Assembly (NCBI GenBank): GCA_027489295.1
Contig: JAIYAA010000231.1
Span: 1 to 16,788, forward strand
Origin: Sphingomonadales bacterium
GTDB lineage: Bacteria > Pseudomonadota > Alphaproteobacteria > Sphingomonadales > Sphingomonadaceae
DNA: 16,788 nt
Reading direction: 5' to 3'
In this document: positions 7,327 to 14,719 of the stretch, piece after piece
How positions within the stretch are numbered: position 1 is the first letter of the stretch
How the letters are laid out: each line of letters begins with the position of its first letter
Notes under the pieces: model-generated
What the model was told of the DNA's origin: nothing
The model's input: only the letters and a program-made list of their open reading frames with translations
The model's database searches: none
Position numbers and translations under genes: made by a program

Positions 7327-8160
7327 ATGCCTTCCACGAACGCCATCACGGCCGACAAACTCGCTCGTCTCATCGCCACGCCCCGCGGTCCAGCCATCGT
7401 CGATATTCGCGGGCCGTCTGATTTCGACGCGATCCCCCGCCTGATCCCCGGCGCGATCCGGCGCGGCCTTGCGCAGCTCGAGCACTGGCCTGCGGGAGCC
7501 CCCGTCCTGCTCGTCTGCAGCGACGGGCGGGCCGCGAGCCAGGGGGCAGCGGCGTGGCTGCGGCAGGCGGGCACGCCCGCGGAGGTGCTCGACGGCGGGA
7601 TGGCCGCCTGGGTAGACGCAGGCCAGCCGACCGTCGATACCGCCGCACTGCCGCCGCGAGATGCCGCCGGTCGCACGCTCTGGGTGACACGCGCGCGACC
7701 AAAAGTGGATCGGATAGCGTGTCCCTGGCTGATCCGTCGCTTCGTCGACCCGCAGGCGCAGTTCCTGTTCGTGCCCGCGCCGGATGTACTCGACGTCGCC
7801 GAGCGCATGGCCGCGACGCCGTTCGACATTCAGGCGGAAAGCCTCCGATGGACGCATCATGACGAACGTTGCACCTTCGACGCGATGGTCGAGGGCTTCG
7901 GGCTGGCCGGCTTCGCGCCGCTCGAGCGGCTGGCGACGATCGTCCGCGGCGCCGATACCGGTAGACCGGACCTCGCCCCCGAGGCGGCGGGCTTGCTGGC
8001 AATCTCGCTGGGGCTGTCGCGCGTCCATGCCGACGATCTCGAACAGCTCGACTCTGGGCTGCTGGTCTACGACGCGCTCTACCGTTGGAGCCGCGATGCG
8101 ATCGGCGAGACGCACGATTGGGCATCGCACACTCCTTCGACCAAGCGGGTGCCGGCATGA
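7327..8160 (+). CDS. chrB: Rhodanese-ChrB fusion (sulfurtransferase/chromate resistance protein)
   Basis: 277 residues in two parts. Residues ~8-110 form a rhodanese-like domain: DIRGPSDFDAIPRLIPGAI (26-44) and the active loop CSDGRAAS with a cysteine at 64 and an arginine four residues on, as in active sulfurtransferases. Residues ~118-270 form the ChrB C-terminal (chromate-resistance) domain, beginning LWVTRARPKVDRIACPWLIRRFVDP. In classical ChrB the N-terminus is a different domain tied to chromate-responsive regulation; here it is replaced by rhodanese, an architecture I recall as known. No helix-turn-helix is seen. The ATG at 7327 is preferred to a GTG at 7300 because AGAGGA lies 7 bases upstream. 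The stop overlaps the chrA start by ATGA. Cytoplasmic, with no signal peptide. The exact biochemical role is uncertain. Confidence 0.9.
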   Translation: MPSTNAITADKLARLIATPRGPAIVDIRGPSDFDAIPRLIPGAIRRGLAQLEHWPAGAPVLLVCSDGRAASQGAAAWLRQAGTPAEVLDGGMAAWVDAGQPTVDTAALPPRDAAGRTLWVTRARPKVDRIACPWLIRRFVDPQAQFLFVPAPDVLDVAERMAATPFDIQAESLRWTHHDERCTFDAMVEGFGLAGFAPLERLATIVRGADTGRPDLAPEAAGLLAISLGLSRVHADDLEQLDSGLLVYDALYRWSRDAIGETHDWASHTPSTKRVPA

Positions 8161-9560
8161 GCTCGGCGCTGGCTTCCGAGGTGGCGGCACGCGGCAGGCC
8201 GGAACCAGTGACGCTCGGACAGGCCTTCTGGGTCTGGTTGCGCATCGCCGCGCTTTCGTTCGGCGGCCCCGCTGGCCAGATCGCCGTGATGCACCGCATC
8301 CTGGTGGAGGAGAAGCGCTGGATCGGCGAGCACCGCTTCCTCCACGCGCTCAACTACTGCATGTTGCTGCCTGGCCCGGAGGCACAGCAGCTTGCGACCT
8401 ATATCGGCTGGCTGCTTCACCGCACGCGCGGGGGCATCGTCGCGGGCGTGCTGTTCATCCTGCCCGGTGTGGTCGCCATCATGGCGCTCTCCTGGATCTA
8501 CGCGCTCTACGGCCGTGTCGGTATTGTGTCGGCGTTGTTCTTCGGCCTCAAGGCCGCGGTGCTGGCGATCGTGCTGCAGGCGGTAACGCGGATCAGCGCG
8601 AGGGCACTCAAGAATCGGGTGATGCAGGCGCTGGCCGCGATCGCCTTCGTGCTGATCTTCTTTATGGGCGTGCCTTTCCCGCTGATCGTGCTGGCGGCAG
8701 GGCTGATCGGCTTCCTGGGCGGCCGCGCCGGCATGGCCGTGTTCCGTGTTGGCGGGGGACACGGCGCTGCCAAGTGTGCCATCGTCGAAGATGCTGACAC
8801 CCTGCTTGGCGAAGAGCTGCCGGCGCATGCTCGCATCTCGTGGCGCGAAGCCTTGCGGACCGGGGTGATATGGCTCGCGCTCTGGCTGGCGCCGGTGACG
8901 GCATTGCTGATCGGCCTTGGGCCGGACCATGTCTTCAGCCAGATCGCAATTTTCTTCTCGAAGCTGGCGATGGTCACGTTTGGCGGCGCCTATGCCGTGC
9001 TGGCCTATGTCGCGCAGGCTGCGGTGCAATCCTACCACTGGCTGCAGCCCGGCGAGATGCTGGACGGCCTCGGCATGGCGGAAACGACACCGGGACCGTT
9101 GATCATGGTGCTGCAATTCGTCGGCTTCATGGGCGCCTATCGTGCACCGGGCATGCTCCATCCCCTGCTCGCCGCGACCCTTGGTGGGTTGATCGCGACC
9201 TGGGTAACCTTTGTCCCCTGCTTCCTGTGGATCTTTCTGGGCGCTCCCTTCATCGAGCGGCTGCGCGGCAATGCCGCGGTGGCAGGCGCGCTCTCGGCAA
9301 TCACGGCGGCGGTGGTTGGCGTGGTGCTGAACCTCGCCTTGTGGTTTGCCATCCATACGCTGTTTCGCGAGGTCCGGCCGTTCGCGGCGGGGCCTGTCCA
9401 GCTGGACGTGCCCGTGCTGACGAGCATTGATCCCTGGGCATTGCTGCTGTCTGCCGCAGCCATTCTCGCCATGCTGCGCTTCAAGGTCGGTGCGATCCCG
9501 ACGCTGGTCGTTGCCGCTGCTGCAGGCGTTCTTTTGCATCTCGCCGGTCTCACCGGCTAG
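8157..9560 (+). CDS. chrA: Chromate efflux transporter, long-chain CHR family
   Basis: Inner-membrane exporter of chromate, 467 residues, made of two homologous halves as in long-chain CHR proteins. The N-half carries LSFGGPAGQIAVMHR (~33-47) and LLPGPEAQQLATYIGW (~71-86); the C-half repeats the same signatures as MVTFGGAYAVLAYVA (~272-286) and TTPGPLIMVLQFVGF (~311-325). Around ten hydrophobic segments are visible, with a hydrophilic loop near 195-220 joining the halves. The ATG at 8157 overlaps the chrB stop (ATGA), supporting coupled translation; the longer open frame upstream lies inside chrB. Sulfate transport by a CHR homologue is possible, but the chrB neighbour argues for chromate. 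Confidence 0.95.
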   Translation: MSSALASEVAARGRPEPVTLGQAFWVWLRIAALSFGGPAGQIAVMHRILVEEKRWIGEHRFLHALNYCMLLPGPEAQQLATYIGWLLHRTRGGIVAGVLFILPGVVAIMALSWIYALYGRVGIVSALFFGLKAAVLAIVLQAVTRISARALKNRVMQALAAIAFVLIFFMGVPFPLIVLAAGLIGFLGGRAGMAVFRVGGGHGAAKCAIVEDADTLLGEELPAHARISWREALRTGVIWLALWLAPVTALLIGLGPDHVFSQIAIFFSKLAMVTFGGAYAVLAYVAQAAVQSYHWLQPGEMLDGLGMAETTPGPLIMVLQFVGFMGAYRAPGMLHPLLAATLGGLIATWVTFVPCFLWIFLGAPFIERLRGNAAVAGALSAITAAVVGVVLNLALWFAIHTLFREVRPFAAGPVQLDVPVLTSIDPWALLLSAAAILAMLRFKVGAIPTLVVAAAAGVLLHLAGLTG

Positions 9561-9584
9561 TCTCTTAGTCCAAGGAGTTTGATC

Positions 9585-10295
9585 ATGACGGAAGCCAGCC
9601 TCGATCGTCGCCGTCTCCTTGCTGCCGGCGCCACCCTCGGCGTCGGCGCGGTGGCGGCCGTCGCCAGCAATGCGGCTGCCGTGCCGCTCGCGCCCGCTGC
9701 CCCGGGCCGCAGCTTCTCGCCGCAGCCCTTGCCGTTCAATCCGGCGACGATCCCCGGCCTGTCCGAGAAGCTGCTGGTGAGCCACCATGACAACAACTAT
9801 GTCGGCGCGGTGAAGCGGCTCGGCGCGATCACCGCGCAGTTCGCGAGCCTCGATCCGTCGACCGCGCCCGGTTTCACCCTCAACGGGCTGAAGCGCGAGG
9901 AGCTGATCGCCTGGAACTCAATGATCCTGCACGAGCTGTATTTCGCGGGCTTCGGCACGGCGACCGCGCCCGCCGCACCGCTGGCCCAGGCGATCGAGCG
10001 CGACTTCGGCAGCTTCGATCGGTGGGCGGCGGAGTTTGCCGGCATGGGCAAGGCGCTGGCAGGCGGCTCGGGCTGGGTGCTGCTCACCTGGAGCCACCGC
10101 GACCACTGCCTGGTCAACCAATGGGCGGCCGATCACACGATGACGCTGGCCGGCGCAACGCCGATCCTCGCGCTCGACATGTACGAGCATGCCTATGCGA
10201 TCGACTATGGCGCCAAGGCCGGTGCCTATGTCGATGCCTATATGAAGGTGATCGACTGGCGGGATGCGGGCCGACGTTTCAAGGGCTTTGCCTGA
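9585..10295 (+). CDS. chrC: Exported Fe/Mn-type superoxide dismutase of the chromate operon
   Basis: 236 residues. The N-terminus LDRRRLLAAG followed by an Ala/Val/Gly-rich stretch to ~residue 32 is a Tat signal, so the enzyme should act in the periplasm. The SOD fold is shown by ILHELYF (ligand H116), the GSGWVLL strand (161-167) and LDMYEHAY (ligands D198 and H202). The N-terminal region reads SHHDNNYVGAVKRL: Y72 and H68 fit the gateway Tyr and second-sphere His, but the position of the usual first ligand, eight residues before the Tyr, is L64, and no other His lies between 41 and 66. H67 or H68 may substitute. In the Ochrobactrum tritici chrBACF operon, chrC is a superoxide dismutase, which supports the name. 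The ATG at 9585 has AAGGAG 7 bases upstream; 24 bases separate it from chrA. Confidence 0.88.
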   Translation: MTEASLDRRRLLAAGATLGVGAVAAVASNAAAVPLAPAAPGRSFSPQPLPFNPATIPGLSEKLLVSHHDNNYVGAVKRLGAITAQFASLDPSTAPGFTLNGLKREELIAWNSMILHELYFAGFGTATAPAAPLAQAIERDFGSFDRWAAEFAGMGKALAGGSGWVLLTWSHRDHCLVNQWAADHTMTLAGATPILALDMYEHAYAIDYGAKAGAYVDAYMKVIDWRDAGRRFKGFA

Positions 10296-10301
10296 GCGAA
10301 G

Positions 10302-10328
10302 TGCCGGGCGGCGCGGTGCCGCCCGGCA
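10302..10328. terminator. Bidirectional hairpin between convergent operons
   Basis: A perfect 10-bp GC stem (GCCGGGCGGC with GCCGCCCGGC), extendable by one T-A pair, has a 5-base loop. It lies in the 39-base gap between the dismutase stop and the czcA stop. There is no T tract on either side, so it may act with a protein factor or simply block read-through. Position and perfection make a terminator the natural reading. Confidence 0.7.
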
Positions 10329-10334
10329 TCCAGG

Positions 10335-13300
10335 TTACGGCCTGGCTTCGGCCCTTTCGCGCGTGGGGCTGGAGGATCGCCAGCGTCCAACGAGCGCAGT
10401 GATCGCCGGCAGCACCAGCAGGGTCAGCGCGGTGGAGGTGATGAGGCCGCCGATCACCACGGTCGCCAGCGGGCGCTGCACCTCCGCGCCGGTGCCGGTC
10501 GCCAATGCCATCGGCACGAAGCCGAGGCTGGCGACAAGCGCAGTCATCAGCACCGGGCGGACCCGTTCCATCGCTCCGCCGACGATGGCGTCGGCTTCCT
10601 CGGCGCCGTCGTCTCGGCGCTTGCGGATCGCGCTCATCATCACCAGGCCGTTGAGCACCGCGACACCGGACAGGGCGATGAAGCCCACGGCGGCCGTGAT
10701 CGAGAAGGGGATGCCGCGCAGCAGCAGCGCGAAGACGCCGCCGGCCAGTGCCATCGGCACCGCGCTGAAGACGATGGCGGCGGGTACAAAGCCGCCGAGC
10801 GCCAGATAGAGCAGGCCGTAGATCGCGAGGAAGCAGAGCGGTACCACGATCAACAGGCGGAGCCGCGCCGATTGCAGGCTTTCGAACGTGCCTCCCCATT
10901 CGGTGTACATGCCCGGCGGCAGGGTGAGCCCGGCGATTTTCGCCTGTGCTTCCTGGACGAAGCCGCCAAGGTCGCGGCCACGGACATTGACCTGCACGAC
11001 GACCATCCGCTTGCCGTTTTCCCGGCTGATCTGGTTCAGGCCCTGGGTGTAGCTGAACCGCGCCACTTCCCGCAGCGGGATCGAGCGCGCCGTCTCCCCC
11101 TCCGGGGCCGGCAGCATGACCGGGATCGATCCGAGGGTCTCCAGATCGTCGCGCTGCGCATCCGGCAGGCGAACCACGACCGAGAAGCGCCGGTCGCCTT
11201 CGAACAGCAACCCCGCCTCGCGGCCACCCAGGGCCGCAGCAACGGTGTTGGCGACCTCTTCCACCGAAAGGCCGAAGCGTGCCGCCGCCGCCCGATCGAT
11301 CTTTACATCGAAGGTCGGCGCGCCGTCGGTCTGCTCGGCGCTGACGTCGCCCGCGCCTGGGATCCTGCGCAGCACGCCGGCGATGCGTTGCGCCTGCCGG
11401 GTCATCGCCTCCAGATCGTCGCCATAGAGCTTGACCGCCACATCGGCGCGAACGCCGGCGATCAACTCGTTGAAGCGCATCTGGATCGGCTGCTGGATCT
11501 CGGTACGGTTGCCGATCAGCGGCTGCATCTTCGCCTCGATACGGCGAAGAATGTCGGCCTTCGACTTCACTTCCGCAGGCCATTCCTTCTCCGGCTTAGG
11601 GATGAAATAGGTGTCGGAGGCATTGGGCGGCATCGGATCGGTGCCGAGATCGGCATTGCCGTTCTTGGAGAAGACCAGGGCCGCCTCGGGCAGCGACTTC
11701 AGCGCATTCTCAATCTGCAACTGCATCTGCGTCGACTGGTCGATCGAGGCCGAGGGGACGCGGAAGTTGGTGACGGTAATGTCCTTCTCGTCTAGCTGCG
11801 GCATGAATTCCTCGCCGAGCAACCCGAAACACAGCACGGCGGCGACGAACACGCCGAGCCCCCCCAGCACGAACGGCAGCGGGTGCGCGACCGCCCGGGC
11901 CAGCAGCGGCGCATAGCGCGCCTTGAACCAGCGGATCGGCTTGACCTCGGACTCGCTGACCTTGCCCGTGATCAGCACCCCGACCATCGCGGGCACGAAG
12001 GTGAGCGACAGCACGAACGCGCTCGCCAGTGCGACCATCAGCGTGATCGCCATGGGCGAGAAGGTCTTGCCTTCCACCCCCTGGAAGGTGAGCAGCGGCA
12101 CGAACACGAGGAAGATGATCAGCTGGCCATAGACGGTCGGCCGGACCATTTCCTGCGCCGCCAGGGTGGTCTCCGCCAGACGCTCGGCGCGGGTGAGCAG
12201 CCGGCCTTCCTGCTCCTGGCGTTCGGCCAGTCGCCGCAGCGCATGTTCGACGATGATCACCGCGCCGTCGACGATCAGGCCGAAGTCGAGCGCGCCGAGG
12301 CTCATCAGGTTGCCCGAGACGCCGAGGCCGTTCATGCCCGCGGCGGTCATCAACATGGTGATGGGAATGACCGCCGCCGTGATCAGCGCGGCACGGATGT
12401 TCCCGAGCAGCAGGAACAGCACGACGATCACCAGCAGTGCGCCTTCGACCAGGTTCTTCTCGACCGTCTCGATCGTGGCGTTGACCAGCTTCGAGCGGTT
12501 GTACACCGGCTCGGCGAAGATGTCGGGCGGCAGCGACCGATTGACCTCGGTGAGCTTCTCCGCCGCGCTGTTGGCGACGATGCGGCTGTTCTGGCCCACC
12601 AGCATCAGCACAGTGGAAATCACCGCTTCCGACCCCATGCGGCTGCCGGAACCGGTGCGGACAGCGCCGCCGATCACCACCTGGCCGACGTCCTTGACCC
12701 GCACCGGCACGCCCTTGCGGGTGGCGACCACGGCCTCCTCGATATCGGCGATCGACTTGAGCCGCGCATCGGCGCGCACCAGGAAGCTTTCCCCGGCGCG
12801 GCGGACATAGTTGGAGCCGGCCGAGAGATTGGCGCGCTCCAGCGCGTCGGCCAACTCCGTGATCGACAGGCCGTAGCTCGCGAGCGCGGTCAGGTTCGGT
12901 TCGACCAGATATTGCTTCACATAGCCGCCGTTCGAGTCGACGCCGGCCACGCCCTTTACGTTGCGCATCTGCGGACGGATGATCCAGTCCTGAACGGTCC
13001 GCAGATAGGCCGCCTTGGCGAGTTCGGTCGTCAGCCGCTCGCCTTCGGGCGTCAGATAGCTGCCGTCCGATTGCCAGCCGGGCTTCCCATCCACGGCCTG
13101 CACACCCTTGCCGTCCGGATGGCGAAAGGCGACGGAATAGAAGAAGATTTCACCCAGGCCCGTGCTCAGCGGCGCGAGATTGGGCTGGATGCCGGCGGGC
13201 AGGCTGTCCTTGGCTTGGGCCAGCCGCTCGGTCACCTGGGCACGCGCGAAGTAGATGTTGGTGTCGTCGGTGAAGACGGCGGTCACCTGGCTGAAGCCGT

Positions 13301-13562
13301 TGCGCGAGAAGGACCGGGTCATCTCCAGCCCCGGGATGCCGGCGAGTGCCGTCTCCACCGGGAAGGTAACCTGCTTCTCGATGTCGACCGGCCCGAGGGT
13401 CGGCGCGAAGGTGCTGATCTGGACCTGGCGATTGGTGACGTCGGGCACTGCATCGATCGGCAGCTTGGTGATCTGCCAGGCGCCGAAGCCGACAACGAGC
13501 AAGGTCAGGGCGACGACCAGCCATCGCATCCGGACTGACAGGGCGAGGATGCGGGCGATCAT
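10335..13562 (-). CDS. czcA: Heavy-metal RND efflux permease CzcA
   Basis: Proton-driven inner-membrane pump for divalent cations (Co/Zn/Cd type by family), 1075 residues, slightly longer than usual. It starts MIARILALSVRMRWLVVALTLL (TM1) and proceeds to ITKLPIDAVPDVTNRQVQI. TM4 carries DFGLIVDGAVIIVEH at 426-440, with D426, D432 and E439 matching the essential residues of CzcA; the family usually ends this motif VEN, so H440 is a variant. There is a Gly/Asp/Lys-rich insertion at ~147-180 in the first porter domain. The second porter half (~560-880) begins near GEEFMPQLDEKDI, and the C-terminal bundle ends in a short basic tail. The start overlaps the czcB stop by ATGA. A far longer same-frame extension upstream is a GC-rich artefact overlapping czcB and czcC. 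Confidence 0.95.
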   Translation of the reverse strand: MIARILALSVRMRWLVVALTLLVVGFGAWQITKLPIDAVPDVTNRQVQISTFAPTLGPVDIEKQVTFPVETALAGIPGLEMTRSFSRNGFSQVTAVFTDDTNIYFARAQVTERLAQAKDSLPAGIQPNLAPLSTGLGEIFFYSVAFRHPDGKGVQAVDGKPGWQSDGSYLTPEGERLTTELAKAAYLRTVQDWIIRPQMRNVKGVAGVDSNGGYVKQYLVEPNLTALASYGLSITELADALERANLSAGSNYVRRAGESFLVRADARLKSIADIEEAVVATRKGVPVRVKDVGQVVIGGAVRTGSGSRMGSEAVISTVLMLVGQNSRIVANSAAEKLTEVNRSLPPDIFAEPVYNRSKLVNATIETVEKNLVEGALLVIVVLFLLLGNIRAALITAAVIPITMLMTAAGMNGLGVSGNLMSLGALDFGLIVDGAVIIVEHALRRLAERQEQEGRLLTRAERLAETTLAAQEMVRPTVYGQLIIFLVFVPLLTFQGVEGKTFSPMAITLMVALASAFVLSLTFVPAMVGVLITGKVSESEVKPIRWFKARYAPLLARAVAHPLPFVLGGLGVFVAAVLCFGLLGEEFMPQLDEKDITVTNFRVPSASIDQSTQMQLQIENALKSLPEAALVFSKNGNADLGTDPMPPNASDTYFIPKPEKEWPAEVKSKADILRRIEAKMQPLIGNRTEIQQPIQMRFNELIAGVRADVAVKLYGDDLEAMTRQAQRIAGVLRRIPGAGDVSAEQTDGAPTFDVKIDRAAAARFGLSVEEVANTVAAALGGREAGLLFEGDRRFSVVVRLPDAQRDDLETLGSIPVMLPAPEGETARSIPLREVARFSYTQGLNQISRENGKRMVVVQVNVRGRDLGGFVQEAQAKIAGLTLPPGMYTEWGGTFESLQSARLRLLIVVPLCFLAIYGLLYLALGGFVPAAIVFSAVPMALAGGVFALLLRGIPFSITAAVGFIALSGVAVLNGLVMMSAIRKRRDDGAEEADAIVGGAMERVRPVLMTALVASLGFVPMALATGTGAEVQRPLATVVIGGLITSTALTLLVLPAITALVGRWRSSSPTRERAEARP

Positions 13563-14719
13563 TCCTCGCCTCCCTGGTTTTTCTCGATCTCGGCCTTGAG
13601 CAGGAAGGCATTGGTGGTGGCGATGGGCGTTCCGGCCGCGAGGCCGGAAACGATCGAGACGAGGTCGCCCGATCGGCTGCCCACCTGTACCGGCTGCGCC
13701 TTGAACCCGGTCGCGGTGCGGAGGAACACCACGCTGCGATCGCCAAGCGTCTGCACTGCATCCTGCGGCACCATCACGCCGCCCTTGGCGGCACCGCCGC
13801 TGGCGAAGACGCGCGCCTGGACCAGCTGGCCGGGGACGAGCGTCGTGGCGCCGGCGCCGGGGGTGATCACCACCGTTGCGGCCCGTGTGGCGGCATCGAC
13901 CACGCCTGTCGCGGACCGCACCCGCCCTTCGCTGGCCTGCCCGTCGCGTGTCGTCAACGCGACGCGGTCGCCAGGGCGGACCCGCGCCGCATCTGCAGGC
14001 GGCAGGCTGGCGGTGATCTGGAGTCGCGCGGGATCGGCGATCCGGAACAGCTCGGTCTCGGCGGACACGAAGGTGCCCAGCGTGCCCGTTGCCGAGGTCA
14101 CGCGCCCGCTGATCGGGCTGACCACGGCCACCGAGCGGCCATCGCCTGCAACGCGGGCAGCCCCGGCGGCGGCGGCGGCGCGACCGGCTTCGGCGCGAGC
14201 GAGCGCGAGATTTGCCTGGGCGGTTTCGTAATCCGCGCGCGGGCTGACACCCTGCTTCAGCAGGCTGGTCTCGCGCGCGAGCTGCTGCTCGGCCAGGCGG
14301 ACGCGCGCGGCGGCGGCACGGCGATCGGCGGCGATGGCGGATGCGTCCCGGCTCTCCACCAGCGCGATCGTCTCCCCGGCGCGGACGGGATCGCCGATCC
14401 GCTTGAAGATGCGCGTCACCGTGCCGGCAGCCCGGGCAGTCAGCACCGCTTCGGCATCCGGCGGCGAATCGACCGTTGCGCTGGCGGCGATCGCCGCATC
14501 CAGTTCGCCGGCGCTCGCCGGCGCCACCGCGATCTGGGATGCGCGGATCGCATCGGCGGAGAGCGGGATACTGTCGCTGGGCGTGGCCGGCTTTTCGGTC
14601 GCCGCCGCGGGCACAGGAGTCGCGGGTTGTGTCAGCCGCGCAAGCCCGAAACCTGCGCCCGCGGCAAGCGCCAGCGCAATCGCCGCGCCTGCGTAGAGCC
14701 TGTTCTTGTTCTCGGTCAT
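13559..14719 (-). CDS. czcB: Membrane fusion protein CzcB
   Basis: Periplasmic adaptor joining CzcA to CzcC, 386 residues. It has an N-terminal anchor at ~8-28, a Pro/Ala-rich linker, then IPLSADAIRASQIAVAP (51-67), typical of the CzcB group. The lipoyl-type half (~88-120, GTVTRIFKRIGDPVRAGETIALVES) leads to an Ala/Arg-rich alpha-hairpin (~120-190), the second lipoyl half (VVSPISGRVTSATGTLGTFV) and a beta-barrel with a membrane-proximal domain. It has no His-rich N-terminal metal-binding segment like that of some CzcB proteins. Overlaps of 4 bases at both ends place it firmly in the operon czcC-czcB-czcA. Confidence 0.94.
   Translation of the reverse strand: MTENKNRLYAGAAIALALAAGAGFGLARLTQPATPVPAAATEKPATPSDSIPLSADAIRASQIAVAPASAGELDAAIAASATVDSPPDAEAVLTARAAGTVTRIFKRIGDPVRAGETIALVESRDASAIAADRRAAAARVRLAEQQLARETSLLKQGVSPRADYETAQANLALARAEAGRAAAAAGAARVAGDGRSVAVVSPISGRVTSATGTLGTFVSAETELFRIADPARLQITASLPPADAARVRPGDRVALTTRDGQASEGRVRSATGVVDAATRAATVVITPGAGATTLVPGQLVQARVFASGGAAKGGVMVPQDAVQTLGDRSVVFLRTATGFKAQPVQVGSRSGDLVSIVSGLAAGTPIATTNAFLLKAEIEKNQGGEE

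Noticed and set aside
8079..9788. 569-codon antisense open frame over chrA
   Set aside because: His/Arg/Gln-rich shadow of a strongly GC3-biased membrane protein gene, with no recognisable domain.
11883..13538. 551-codon antisense open frame over czcA
   Set aside because: The same kind of composition artefact; czcA is well supported on the other strand.
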